Shown here one piece after another: positions 44,490 to 57,930 of a DNA stretch of 64,000 nt (its first letter is position 1; the number at the start of each line of letters is the position of its first letter). Both the position numbers and the translations under genes were made by a program. The notes beneath the pieces were generated by a model. That model did no database searches. It saw only the letters and a program-made list of their open reading frames with translations, and was not told the origin of the DNA. The stretch spans positions 161,175,276-161,239,275 of the forward strand of contig OX104127.1 of the NCBI GenBank assembly GCA_944470555.2. The letters run 5' to 3'. Source of the DNA: Heterobilharzia americana. Lineage: Eukaryota; Platyhelminthes; Trematoda; Strigeidida; Schistosomatidae.

Positions 44490-46490
44490 AGGTTGTGTTA
44501 GAAGATGACGGATCAAATATGGCATGGACAGTTGCAATAAGGCTACACAAATCAATCCCCAGTAGGCATTCCTCAGGTCCTTGCCTTTTGAAGCTGGGGA
44601 TCCTGGTCTTCAAAGTATCAATCTCAGTCTGACGTCAGTTTCCAACTAAAAATGTAAGGATGAGGCACCACCAATGATGACGAAGAAAGTGTGTAAGCAC
44701 CAGATCTGTTGGAGTGAAATGTCCAACCAGTGGTGACGCATTTATAAAAAAGTAAAAAACACTACTTTAAGCCCATCAGGCATAAGTTCGCTGAGTCAAA
44801 CCACGGTTAAGTCGTCGGGATTGACATGGGGTCAAGGGTAGGCAGCACGTTGGTGGACCAATCGTGGTCCTAGGGCGAACTGCCATCACCTGACGAAAAA
44901 AGAACAAGACAAAGGCATACGGGAGGTCCAAAATTTTCCATAGATTTGGTGAAGGCAGAGGACCACTTATAAGAGGCCGTTTTTTGCCCAATATATGGTA
45001 AACAAAGAACTTCTGAGAAACTTATCTGGTCGATTTTGGCTACAACGAGTAGGATAGAAAATAAAGTGGTGGCTCCTGCTGGAAACAGAGCCTATTTACT
45101 CCGGTTTATGCTTAAGTTAAAAAAATGCTCATTAACCCCGTGCACTTAAATATTTCTTCGCAGGGATGTGCAACTTTCTGACCCATTCAACAAAAACAGA
45201 ATGAGAGGAGGAACCGAAAGCTTGATTGGCAGTAGATGAGAAAATTTTTATGGAGGTGTGCTTTTGTGTTATTAGAGTTCGGAAACGAGTGATACCGAGG
45301 CTTCTATGGACAGAGCGAAGTCCCGACCTGGTAGCCTCACTCTTCCTAGAAAAGATGGCCGTTACCTTTGGCATAAATTGATAGAGTTTTAGGGGATAAA
45401 GTCTTGAGATAGTTCCTGTTTCGGAAACATGGCTCCCTCCGGGATCAGTGGCGCTGAAAGAAGATTGCAAGGGTACATTCCTTTGCGAAGTAATCGGCTG
45501 GCACGCGATGATAGTGGCCCCATTCTGTACTCCAAGGACTCCACTTCTTCAACAGCTGTTGGAAAGGTCCTTTGTGATGTTGAGACACGTGATACGTTAC
45601 GCTGCCGGCTGAAGCCCATTAGACAGGACGTTATTTTGCTCACAGTACATTGTGGTCCCTTGTCTGAGGCAGAAGACTGAATCCTGACTAGGCTAACTGT
45701 CTGCACAGATAAATGCAGACTCCTGGTTATGAGGACACCGATGCGCCGTTGGCTTATCATGACAGAAGCAGTAAGCAATTCACTTGGTCATATCACTTTC
45801 TTGGGCACAAAGAAGCAGTAAACTAATTTGATTACTAGTGCACCGCATCGGTTTTGGACTCATTATCCCTCACAAGTGACATAAGCTTCATCCAGCATCT
45901 AGCTCCTCCTGGCGAAAGTGATCATGCTCTGATTATCCCCGGAGTCGCAGTCTGCAGCGTATGCCAGCCTGACAATATAGCGCGACCCAGCGAAGGGAAG
46001 GCGAGAGAGAATTAGCATGATGCCCCCGCCTTAAGAGAAGAAACAAGAGCCCTTCAGTTTGCCGAGGACGAACGGGAAGAAGCAAAGGCTGTTGCCGTAC
46101 GATTTACCGAGTGCTTTACTTGGGAACCTCTGTGGACATGGCCCCAACATAAGAAAGAACCCTGTGAACATTCACTGCAACAACATATTCAGGGCACTGA
46201 GGACTTTAAATTTCTAAAACCGACGGGACAGGATAACCTAACACAAAGTTTCCCCGATAGGTGGCTAAAACTGTTTGGAAAGTGCTATACTATCTGTCGC
46301 TTGTACTATATCTCTAACGGCAAGTCCAACCTACAAGAAACATTATCAGGAGACAATTCTTCAGTCTTAATCGTATCACAAAACAGAAGAAATGAGGCCA
46401 TATAATTTTCAAATATACTCGAGTACTTTGGCGCCAATCTATCTCCTTTCTTCCTTTCAGACAGGCTAGAACACCACAGATGACATACTA
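44490..46490 (+). mobile_element. Decayed CR1-like endonuclease region on the plus strand
   Basis: The plus strand gives LEIVPVSETWL-like sequence near 45410 with the metal-binding Glu, then RLQGYIPLRSNRLARDDSGPILYSK, RCRLKPIRQDVILLTVHCGP and a GESDHALII-like region near 45915. After that come Arg/Glu-rich linker residues to about 46470 (KPTGQDNLTQSFPDRWLKLFGKCY). No RT follows, so the 3' half is missing. Confidence 0.65.
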
Positions 46491-46989
46491 ATAAAGTATG
46501 GAAGCAAGAATGAACGGCATCACCATGGAGTGTCAGTTAACGTTCCCAGAAACCTATCCTTCCCACCAGCTGCCACAAAAGGTGGCCTTTGCCTCATAAG
46601 CTGGTATATTAGAGAGAAAAATAGGGATGTGTAGGAAAATGATTTCTTAGTCATAGGGCCATCCGTTCTCAGGCCTCCAAACCGGCGATTCAAGCCCGAA
46701 AAACGAATGATATTTAGATCTAGATTCATAGTTCCAAATCTATCGTCCGGGGGCAGTGGATCATTTGCTGATCGTAGTCTTCTCCCTAGCAGATATCCAA
46801 ACTTGCCTAGTATTCTCGTGAATGGGGCAGCGGGACCGATGTGGATACCATATTTTCGGAAAGCTAATTCTAAATGTTGATTACTGAAAACAAATGCGAT
46901 TAACTTTTTGGGACAAAGTTGTTCCTAACATTTTTGTACTTCTGTGATGGAAAAGAGAGGGCAGAACATAACGAAAGTTACTTTTCGGT

Positions 46990-47390
46990 ATTTCATACAT
47001 AAGTGCTCGGTAAGTCTTGGATGAGGTTCAGAGGGAACGCCCAACTCCATTGCTTGTGAAACAACCTGGAAGCCGAGGGGATTTCATTGGTGAACATGGT
47101 GCGGACATTCCATGTCCCCGGGCTTACTTTTGCTTTCATCGAGAAAGAGAAGACACATTGGCCAAATGGTCTCCCTAAGGCCTTTACCAACAGGCGTCAT
47201 TTCGTCTCCCTGATTCCAGAGAGGAATGTTTTTCGAATTTCTTCTAATTCGTTTCTGCTTTGAAGTTTCTTAAGGGGTTCGGTTGCTCCTAAGGGGTAGG
47301 ATTGCTGGCGCTATGCCCAAACTTTCCACTCTATCCGGGCTTAGGACCAGCTAGTAACTAATGAACCAGATAACCAGGCAAGGTTATACA
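46990..47390 (-). mobile_element. RTE 5' end fragment
   Basis: The minus strand matches the RTE leader and the first endonuclease codons (SMKAKVSPGTWNVRTMF near 47140-47095), followed by unrelated sequence. The leader words ttaggaccagctagtaact and tatgcccaaactttcc match the copy at 4.6-4.77 kb. A 5' end without its 3' end is unusual for 5'-truncating elements. Confidence 0.8.
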
Positions 47391-50300
47391 GCGACGTACT
47401 GCTCATAAGTAAATACTGGTTTCTTCCAGATATTTTTGACGAAGGGCTTAGTGCAACGAATACGGCACTCATCTAAGGGTATTAAGAAATGAGATATAGG
47501 ATTGAAGTCTTTTTTGCATGAGCTGCAATTCAACTAAAACAGATTCGAACGAATTAGTTCACACACAATTATCGGAATTCTCATTGTGCTACTTCAATCC
47601 TCAGTGCAGCAAGCAACCAATATGAAGCTTCTATGAGGTCTTCCATGAATAACTCTGACGACACTGAGGTGGCCAATGCAACGCTGGCTTCATCCGATGC
47701 AAATCATGATAACATGATCCCCACTGTAGCCTCGGCACACCATGTTAACACTTCGGGAGAGAAGAAAAATATCGTCAGATCCTTCGGCGAGAGGCTCATG
47801 AATCCTTTAATGATGGCCAGTTTTTTCTAGAGAATAAGTGTACACACTTGATAATGGCCCATATGAAAGACATCACATCCAGACTTCATTACGAAGACTC
47901 GTTCTGCCTCTCCCGAGCGTGACAAACATGCAATAGTAATCCCCATGATAACCAAGAAGATTCTACGATTGGAAAAACTCGGTACCCTCCATTATTGCAA
48001 GGAGGCATATGGTGACATCGTGAAAGAATACTCCATCGGTGCTTCATGGTCTGATGGCTAATAACTCCCAAAGGGCAGTGAAAACTTGACGAAAATGAAG
48101 CAGATAACTTTCAGATATTTCAACCAAAATGTTGTGGGAGTAACAAATCAGAAATCCTCGAGAATCTTGTAGCAAAGCGTAGAACATAGAGACAAACATA
48201 TATCGGTAGTGGACATACTTTGAATGGAACTCCTCAGCTATGAATTAACATTTCTTCACTTCCCGACGAATCCATAAAGTATGCAGTGCCAGGGTTCACA
48301 TGGAAATATCTAATTATCAATAAAAACTGACTAGGATGCTTCAAAGCGCCCAGAAAATGTGTCACTTTACGTTGCAAAGGAAGCTGCCCAAAAGCCGTCC
48401 ATCTCTTAGCGCACCAAAATTGAGATGCGTTGGATAGCCCAGAGATAACCAAGCCTCTGAAATCGCTACTCATTGTATATCCCCGCACTTCTGGTATGGA
48501 GTCCGGATTCATGAGAAAGAAATCCAAATCGGACAACGACAACAGAAACTCATGTCACATTTCTGTCAAATCAAACAAAGTATTTGAGAAATTGTTCTGA
48601 GTTCTAGCACGAAGATCTCTGGAGGTGGTGGTATGAGACGGAAAGGCCTGAGGATCCTCTCTGAACAGCTGGCCAGATGCATTTGTACCCTCCCAGAGCA
48701 CTTTTGGAGGTAAGCAAATGCCCGAACTAATCGAAACAGCATCAGTTTATTGGGTGTTAATCGAGTGGATACTCTGGACCCTAGAGACTATCCATTTGTT
48801 TCTCTACCACACGCACTGTCTACAGTACCCAAAAGTCCGATAGCGGACGAAATTCAGGACTTCTTCAGCGGGAACCACAATGTCTATGATGCGAAATGTG
48901 GCTTGCGGAGAAAGCACTCATATGCCACCGAGTAGGCTATTGTCCGGAAAATTCGAACAGCCAGCTATCACAACAGCAGAGCAGTTCCAGTTATCTCACT
49001 GGGTTTGGCAAAGGTGCTCAGCGGTTCCTTTCCCAACATCGTAACTTAAAAACCCCACTGGCGGGTATAAATAAGCTAGGGCTATCTTTTTTCATATTAT
49101 CTTCGGAAGACGAATAGTTCCGCAATAAAGCAAGGAGAATCAGATCCGTTTTGGTGCCATCAACATTCTAGGTTTCCAGGGAAGTAACCTTAGAGCCAGT
49201 TCGCACTCCGCACTTTCATCAAACTCCTGCAGAAAATCCCTGACCCTGTTCTGGTTGCAGACAACATGAAATTATAGAGCGTAGCAAACGAGAACGATGG
49301 TACCGGAACATTTCCAAACCATTTATGCCAGCTAGAATTCCAGTTGCCCGAAGAGCTTGAGCTTCACTCTTGAAGAGTACAGAACAAAGCACAAAAAGTA
49401 TTACGAAGCTAAGACAATCAAATGTGGATGCGAGCTGAGTGGCTATATTATCACCGAAAGAATCTTCTAAAGTGATAAGGACTTCAACTTCTCTCATTTC
49501 GTCAAGACCAGGTTTTGCTCAAAAACGAAAATTGGCGGTCGCGAACATCATTATACATTTCCTGTCTAGGCAGCCCAGTTTTTTACATAATATATATATT
49601 TCTTACTGTTTTCGCAACATAGAACGGGTTGCAACTGGAACGTCTTATCGGAGTGAAACATCTGCAACTAACATGGACCGCGGTATCCCCTATAGGGCTC
49701 AAATTTTGCGACGGAATCATATTTGAAAAATGGAGGTACCGCATGTCTTTGAAAATGGGGTCACCTGCATACATTCACGGTGGGATATCATCGATAGGAT
49801 GTTTTATTGTGATTTCTAAAATCGTTCACCACGTGAACCATTAAAACTAGCAGTGCATCGATTCTTGCCCTAAAATTCCATCAAAATGAGTCGACGCCAA
49901 GTTCTGGTCGAGGCTTTTTTACCAAGATTATATGCCTAGTGAAATGCTGCGCTTCAGCGTATGGCTGTGGCCTCCTCATTAAAATCCCACGGTAGCGGGT
50001 TAGGCAACAACGTCAACAACACCACACAGCTCAACTCTGATCTCGCCAATATTTATTCTCTATTCGTTTTCATCGAGGCCCACTCAGACTCCTACTACTG
50101 TCCTTCGTTTCACTTACTACCTACCCTCTGCTTGGGTATCTTTTGATCTGTCTTGTCTTTTGACAACATTTACCCCACCTACACCCAATATTTCACCGCA
50201 ATTACAGCCCGAAACGCCTTATTTAGGTTTATCCTGCTACAGAGGCTTACTGAAGTGAAAGCCATGGAAAATCCCTAAACTTGTGAGTCTGAATATATCA

Positions 50301-53269
50301 AGACATTCACCCCACCATAACTCAAGGGACGAAGGTGAAAAAACTTCTCTTGCTACCTCATGATCAATGTAGAACGATAAAAACCAAGTCCGAGGGAAAA
50401 AAGAAATAAATGACCATGCTCTCGCACTACTCGTGTTGTATCTTAGGCTGTGTTCGAATCATGCTGGACTCAACGGTTTAGGAACTGTCCTGGTACGAAC
50501 TTGACAGACGCAGAGGCCAATCACTAATTATTCGAACCTGTTATATACTCACGAATACGAGACCAAGAAAGAACGCAGCAGCGTAGTCGGATGGAATGGT
50601 ATATTTGCGAGGTCACTCCAAGATACCGATGAGTCTTAACTAACTGGCTAGAGGGCAGATTACGAGCGGTGTGACATGACACGACAGCGTGCAGAATGGT
50701 GAGGATGCCTGATCATGTGCCTTCAACTTAATTAGTCCGGTAAAACTATCAAGGTCAGCATCAATGTTGTATCTCACCGAACCCCAGGCCATTGATTTTG
50801 GAGAATTGTGTAACGCAACACACGTATTTGGTTCGCTGACACGTCACCATTATTTTTAGCTGATTTTCGGTATATGGGCAAGTGCCATTAGGGTTTATGA
50901 CACTGTTTGCCTACACCCCACTAAAGATTTCGAGTCCTTAGCTGTAACAAAGTTTTGGAAGGTTTTGATTGGTACCGAACGGCAGAGTAATCTGATCTTT
51001 TCTATAGGCATTCCCGTCCACATATCTAGTGTGTGATCACAATGCACCTGCAATAATATTTTCCAATGGTTTCCTGGCAAAGGCTGACAAACTGTCGTGG
51101 TTCGTATGAACTTTGGGTACATGGTTAACATCTACTGATTCATATCGACATTTTACATCGTCATACTGATGGAGCCTTGGGAACTACTTAAATCTTTGTA
51201 CGCTGTTAACACACAGGGGAAATAGTAGCTGAATCGTGGCTGTAACTTGTGATTATCCCATTTGTAAAAACCTTTATGTGAAGAATGTGGAGTTAATTCT
51301 AACACATTCATTCATGAGCATGAAAGTCCTTAGTCCGTAAAAGTTAAATGCCAGTAATGCTGAGACATTCAACTTGCCATAGTGATATGTACTCAAATTT
51401 CGCCTCGAATGCCACACTCGGTTACATGGAAATTATGTTAACACTTTTGATACTATCCTGAAATTCTTCTCAACCCACTGTGGTGAATAAGTTTCAAATC
51501 AGTAGTAAATTCCCTGGAAAGTATGCCGTGAAGTGATCAGCATTGTGATGCTCTTCAGGTTTTGCATGAGTCATAATGTGATGCCCTCTCTGAAAATGTT
51601 TGCTGCAGAGTTGCTACAGGCTCGTAAATTGCAACGTCGACGGATAACATTTGGAGTCTGCTCCGATGATGAGCTTGACTGCAACATTCACTTGATCGTA
51701 CGACAGTATTCCCTGACTGGGAGGTAATCTGACTATAGTGGCCAATCAACCAGCTGCTTGGGTTTCAGGCTCTTTGGGTTGCCGTAAGTGCGATTTTTCT
51801 GCCTCTGCACATGTTTCTATATCTCTTTGTTATTCATTTTTCGGGTTTAATTGGTCAGTCCTTTATTTACATGGAATCCCAGTAATCGCAACTGTCAGCC
51901 TACACCATCTCATCACAACTTCACGAGAAATGCACAAGATTCAAGGTCACGGCGGTACCACTTGCCCTACCTTCAAGAATATTCTGTAGTTTAAACAACG
52001 GCTGAATAGTTCCCGATTTGGAACTGAACTAGCTTTATTTTGCTAAACAGTTGTGTCGATGTTTAGCTATTTTATTCTCTGTCGTTTGCAAAATATTAAG
52101 GTTCTTTATTTAAACTCATATGTTATGTGCCTTAAATAACGATCTCTAATTCATTGCTTGCTATTGTACTTATTAATGAGTCTATATAACAGAGGTGATC
52201 ATCACAATAAACTAGTGTTTCCACGTAGCTTGTGTTGTATGAAATATGCTGTAAGAAATATCACTGTAACTAGTGAATACATGGCAGTTCGGTTTTCGTT
52301 GGTGCTTCAAAAAGCAGGTTACTCCAAACTGATGAATTCTACCCTCCCCCCACTGCTGTCTTTCGCTTGACGAAAAAACACCATCCCGTTATGGGGAGAT
52401 GGATAGTACTACTACTAATAACACTTGCTCCTGAGTATATAGACACACACCTTTAAATGTAACCATATGGCAGGTAATCTCGATCCCCACCTACTCTGTC
52501 ACTAAAGAACATAAGTGCTGCATGTTTGTATAATGAAACATCCCAGCAGAATAAGTGTGCAAAACGTCACAAGTTGGGTAAGTGGAAGCATTTTCTCCGC
52601 ATCAAGAAAAAATTCAGGGTTAGTATCTGGACATTACACGTATTAAGTGGAGAAAATAAAACTTGAAGCTAATGCTTCCATGGTAACACCGCGTACTTTC
52701 TGCTTAGGATAATAATGAAAAGTTCACGAGGGAATATTTAAAAGTTGTTTATTCATTGTACTTCACTGATGATCCCAGAACTATACAATTTATGTACTTT
52801 CATACCATTTCTCATGAAAGATTCATAATCTTGGTGAATATTACGACTGAGAGCCAAATATCTACATTTTTCCACCCCATCATCTAGAGGCAATAGTTTT
52901 TTTTGAGCGCGTCAAGTGGACTTCCAGAACATCTTCTCTGGCATTTTCATGGGTCATGACAACTTTGTGGTCGGTAGGTGTTAGACTTTCCTGGTCAATT
53001 TCAGAATCGATAAATCCTAGATCTCGATAATTATGAAGTTGTAGTCCAATGAACATTCTTTGTCAGTGTCCTTCTTCAAGTTTGGACGAATAACTAGTGG
53101 TTGTTTCTCCACATGAGGAGGAGGAGGAGTAAGAAGTCCCTCCACTACGGTGGAAGGGCCAGAAATCAAACTGTCTAGAGTACGAGAAAGAAATCCTATA
53201 ACTCCGTATGCCACATTGGCAACAAGGTGGCAATAGAGAGAAGCTTGAATTGTATCACTTCAGGTCATC
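47391..53269. other. Long unassigned stretch
   Basis: Nearly 6 kb with many short frames (for example 47633-47830 plus, 48234-48542 minus, 49439-49726 plus, 51533-51727 plus, 53017-53214 minus) but no domain I recognise and no supported exon. GC content and the density of broken frames suggest old retroelement sequence. Confidence 0.35.
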
Positions 53270-54240
53270 TTCTGTTGTTTGTTAGTGTTTCTGAAAGAGG
53301 TATCTGTCTCTCCCTTTGAGTGGGAGTTAGAATTACACCAATATTTGTCTACAATCATTATCATTCACTTCTCCCGTTTGGGAGTTGGTGAGTTATCCCT
53401 TTTTCAAATTACAATTTTAGAACTATTCTCCCGTGGGATCGAGATATCGGCTATCCCCTGTGTCCTCTTTCAAACCTCAGGTCATCCGTATGCAACACTG
53501 AGTGATAATTTATGGTTGCTAACCATTCATTTATAAAAGCAGGGAACGTATATGGACAGAGGGTGGAACTTTGAGTCATCTCACACAGAAACGGAAACCA
53601 TTTTGTTAAGAAGGAGCGCGCTTCAGCTGTTTGTAGCCGGCTGTAAAGGTAATCCCTAAACGAAGTGATTAACTTTGTCTGAACCCCTATGAGCTGAAGT
53701 TTCTCACACAAGATATGATGATTAATTCTTTGAAAGGCTTTGAAGTCAAGTAACGGAGTATGAACGGGTAGTTTATGCCCAGTGGAGAGAGTTTAGCTAT
53801 TCCATGATATCTAAAAGTTTGTGTTTTATGGCCTTCCTGGTAAACATCGGTGTTAACATTTAATTAAAATTGTGTTCCTAAGTGAATAATCACGAAATCA
53901 ATCATTTACCGTCTCTCTCATAACCTGTTAAGGTGAATAGACGAAAGAGATTGGCCGATATTTAAAGGCAAGTAGCTTATTACCACCTTCATATTTTAGT
54001 ACTACAAGGACTCGTTTTCACTCAGAAATCAGTATGCATTCTATGAAAGAAATTAAGAAAAAGTTTACCAACGGGATAAGATAAGAATCGGAAGGCTTTT
54101 TGAGTACTGTCGAGTGAATTCTATTGATTCCAGAGGATTTGGTGGTGTCTAAGCTCCTAAATATTCCTTAATTTTTATGGTACAGAAGTCACAAGCAATA
54201 ACCTTTATGACGAGGTTGTCAGGCTGGTAGAGAGAAGTGC
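53270..54240 (-). mobile_element. Non-LTR reverse transcriptase fragment
   Basis: The minus strand reads LLDFKAFQRINHHILCEKLQL near 53740, then IGVQTKLITSFRDYLYSRLQ, and further FINEWLATINYHSVLHTDDLRF (block D, with HTDD for FADD). An upstream piece gives GINRIHSTVLKKPSD and LAFKYRPISFV near 54130-53950. It is heavily decayed. The clade is uncertain, perhaps CR1-like. Confidence 0.65.
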
Positions 54241-54675
54241 GCCCACACAAAAAGAGTACGACAAAGCCTCCAGCATCTAGGATCCCAACAATATTCTAAT
54301 GCCAGATAAAAGATTTAACTAAGGCTGTAAACTCTCACTGGTATTGTGATAGTAATGTGTCTCCTACTGTTGCATAAAGAAAGGGCACACGGCGAGGCCA
54401 AAATGAATGTCAATGGGTAGAGCTATTTTAATGGCAGTGAAACGTTATTGTAAACGCTTTTTAATGCATTAGTTAGAGTTTTTATTCATATGACTCACAG
54501 CATTTTTGAACACAAATATTAACTATTTCTTATATAAACCTATTACTCAGAGCCCAGTATTTGGCTCGATCCTCATAAACTATATAATTCTGGGGATGTA
54601 ATTTTGCAAGTAAAATTTTCCCTTTTATAGCACTTTGTATGGCTTGAATTAGAGAAACTTAAATTATATAAATAA

Positions 54676-55330
54676 GGAAGTAACCTCCTTCAACTATCTA
54701 GGAAGCACTGTTTCAACTACAGGCGGCACAGACGACGATGTCAAAGTCAGAATCGGAAAGGCAGCAAGACAGGCGTTCATTAGCCTGAAACCAGTGTGGA
54801 GATCTGCTTCACTGCACTCAGCATGTGGAACAAGATCCGGATTTCCAATACCAACCCAGTCAAGTCAGTGCTTCTGTATGGCTCAGAGACTTGGCGCGTC
54901 ACGAAAGGGATTTCCAATAAACTACAGACATTCATCAACAACTGCCTACACTGGCTCGCTACTGAAGTTCAGATGGCCAGAATAGTGAGAATAAGCAACA
55001 AGGAGCTCTGGGAATGAACCAACCAAGAACCTATAACACAACAAATATGCAGGAGAAAGTGGAGATGGATTGGGCATGCACTGAGGAGGCCGACTGGGGA
55101 CATCACGCATCAGGCCAGTTGCTCGAGTGGAATCCCCATGGGAAGCGACGATTTGGACGTCCGAGGTGAGGGTGACATGTGGGAGGAGATCGTGCGAGGA
55201 GGAAATGAGAGGTTGTGGGCTGTCGTGGAACCAGGTTCAAAAGATCTCAGGGAGCAGAGTTCACTGGAGACGTGCTACTGAAGCCCTATGTTCCACTGGG
55301 AACCCAAAGGACTAATAATAAAAAGATAAA
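54676..55330 (+). mobile_element. RTE 3' fragment, plus-strand member of an inverted pair
   Basis: Plus strand from EVTSFNYLGSTVSTTGGTDDDV through KIRISNTNPVKSVLLYGSET, TFINNCLHWLATEVQMARIV, NKELWE and EEEMRGCGLSWNQVQKISGSRVHWRRATEAL. The 73-codon frame at 54796-55017 encodes the same protein as the frame at 57345-57566 on the other strand. The copy is 5'-truncated at about 54676 and has a loose TAA tail. Confidence 0.92.
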
Positions 55331-55989
55331 TAAAATTATATAAATAATTAATAATGAGGATGGTAGTATATGAGTGGTTGGAATACTCTGGAGACTGACT
55401 GTTTAATATCACAAAGTTGGTATATGAGTTCGGTTCTAACAGTTTTTTCTTACGTAAGTTGCGTGCCAACTAGTATTTAGTCGACTCCTTGTACTTAGCC
55501 TTACGAGTATAAAGTTCGTGTGATTTCTTGTTGTCGTCACTGAGAAAATACAAAAAGAAGCTGTAAATAGAATGACTTCTAAATGTCAGATAAAGTAACT
55601 ATAGTTTTTTGCTTGAATTCAAACATTCGTCAACTGTAATGGTAATCACTTGGATCGGAAGCTCACCACTAATCCTACTGACAGGTTCTAAAGCTCTACG
55701 CAATATGATACAATCCCTCACTCATTGATGAGGAAAGATTAGAAAAGAAAAACAAGGGAAAACAAGTAAAACGGAGGAATCAAAAAATTGTAAAATTATA
55801 GCCTGAGTTTTGCTAGAAAGTTTCATCTTCCTTATGTAACATGTTAAACGAAAGATTTTCTTGAATATTAATGAAATATAAGGTAACTAGTAAAAGTCAA
55901 GAGGAAAATTCATCCTAAGATGGATAACACTTGACTTACTTTCCACAGTAACACTATAAATACCATAATGGTTGTGGAACCAAAGCAGC
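55331..55989. other. No gene recognised
   Basis: Non-coding AT-rich sequence between retroelements. Confidence 0.4.
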
Positions 55990-56760
55990 CTACAAACGTT
56001 TTACCTACTCCCCAGGCTAAGACTAACAGTCTGACATTTAGAAGGGTTTGGTTTTGACATTATTTAAGGAAGACGATTGGTCAGTTTCAGATAGAAAACC
56101 TTTTACCTGGGGGGTACTGTAAGTCAAAGATAACTGACACAGAAACCGTTAAGTCATCAGCACACCTAATCAATTTAGTCTCAGGAGAATAAGGCAGTTC
56201 ATGCAGAGAGAAAAAACGAAAACGGAGAAAGTGCTGATGCTTGAGGCACACCGGCTTCAGTAAGCAATGAAGTGGCGCTCTTCCCTTTATAAACAGTATG
56301 CTGTTTTCTTTGAGAAAAATAAAAATACTACAATTTTTAACGTATGGTTCACTATTAGCAGTGACAATGTTATCTAACAACAGTGGTCTAAAAACAGAGC
56401 CAAAGACAAACATGTAGTCTAGGAAGGTATAGTGAACACACTTCTCACCTCTGTATAAAATAGAAGCAATATTATGAAGCAAGACAGTGGCAGCATTTAA
56501 AGTACTCTTCGTGTGTCTGCAGGCAAACTGTTTCGGATCTCTAAGAAGCTTTGGTGATCGTTCAAGCACAAGCAGAATTATTCCCTTCATTTTTTTCAAA
56601 AAGAGGAGGTTATACTTACAGGTACAAACTTTACATCGGATTCAGATGACGCAATCGGGTACAACTGTGTTCTCTTTCCAGCCAGCAAACGTTGCCTATT
56701 CTACAAACGATGAAGTAAAGATGTCTGAAGGAGGGTGACATAAAATATCTGCATATATTT
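55990..56760 (-). mobile_element. Non-LTR reverse transcriptase fragment of a further family
   Basis: The minus-strand frame at 56599-56087 reads DPKQFACRHTKSTLNAATVL, YTFLDYMFVFGSVFRPLLLD and the palm region LPYSPETKLIRCADDLTVSV (CADD). This is RT sequence of a family different from the RTE, SR2-like and CR1-like elements above. The sequence between is shortened, with the block C PQG motif lost. Confidence 0.75.
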
Positions 56761-56989
56761 CAAGTATAATGATAATAAATATGATAATAATATAATACCT
56801 GAGATGGGTTCAAGAGCCAGAGACATTTAAAAACATCATCTGTATCCAAACCAGGAAACAACTATCCATTTGAGTAGCATGTACTGGACTTTATTGGAAA
56901 GATAGACAATTGCCTTTCAATGTGAACTTTGATCAAAATACGTACAATACAGTGGTTAGAATTTCACATCGGAACTTATCCATGGGCTT

Positions 56990-56991
56990 CA

Positions 56992-57049
<58 letters not shown>

Positions 57050-57930
57050 GTCCCTTGGGTTCCTAGTGGAACATAGGGCTTCAGTAGCACGTCTCCAGTG
57101 AACTCTGCTCCCTGAGATCTTTTGAACCTGGTTCCACGACAGCCCACAACCTCTCATTTCCTCCTCGCACGATCTCCTCCCACATGTCACCCTCACCTCG
57201 GACGTCCAAATCGTCGCTTCCCATGGGGATTCCACTCGAGCAACTGGCCTGATGCGTGATGTCCCCAGTCGGCCTCCTCAGTGCATGCCCAATCCATCTC
57301 CACTTTCTCCTGCATATTTGTTGTGTTATAGGTTCTTGGTTGGTTCATTCCCAGAGCTCCTTGTTGCTTATTCTCACTATTCTGGCCATCTGAACTTCAG
57401 TAGCGAGCCAGTGTAGGCAGTTGTTGATGAATGTCTGTAGTTTATTGGAAATCCCTTTCGTGACGCGCCAAGTCTCTGAGCCATACAGAAGCACTGACTT
57501 GACTGGGTTGGTATTGGAAATCCGGATCTTGTTCCACATGCTGAGTGCAGTGAAGCAGATCTCCACACTGGTTTCAGGCTAATGAACGCCTGTCTTGCTG
57601 CCTTTCCGATTCTGACTTTGACATCGTCGTCTGTGCCGCCTGTAGTTGAAACAGTGCTTCCTAGATAGCTGAAGGAGGTTACTTCCTTTAAGTTTCTCCC
57701 GTTGATGGTGACTGGAGTTTGTTGTTGGTGGTGGTGCGGTATCTTCATCACCTCTGTCTTCTCTATATTCACTTGAAGTCCCGTCTTCGCTGCCTCTTCT
57801 GTCGACTTGTTAGTTTTGCCTATAGATCTTCAAGTTCATGTGACATCAGACACAAGTCATCGGCGAGATCCAAGTCTTCTAGGTTCTTTTCCGCAGTCCA
57901 GTCAGCGTATCCCCCTGTTCTCGCTCCCCA
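56990..57930 (-). mobile_element. RTE 3' fragment, minus-strand member of an inverted pair, with long (TAA)n tail
   Basis: Minus strand, starting in RT block D (LDLADDLCLMSHELEDL, about 57870), through NIEKTEVMKIPHHHQQQTPV, FSYLGSTVSTTGGTDDDVKV to CGLSWNQVQKISGSR and STRNPRD. The tail is about 18 TAA units (ATT at 56993-57048 on the plus strand). Over the shared 640 bases it is almost identical to the copy at 54.68 kb, so both are recent. Confidence 0.93.
56993..57048. repeat. (ATT)n microsatellite
   Basis: Uninterrupted ATT units forming the tail of the RTE insertion at 57 kb. Confidence 0.95.

Noticed and set aside
56993..57048. CRISPR-like or regulatory tandem array
   Set aside because: It is a plain ATT microsatellite at the tail of an RTE insertion; there is no spacer-repeat pattern anywhere in this eukaryotic window.
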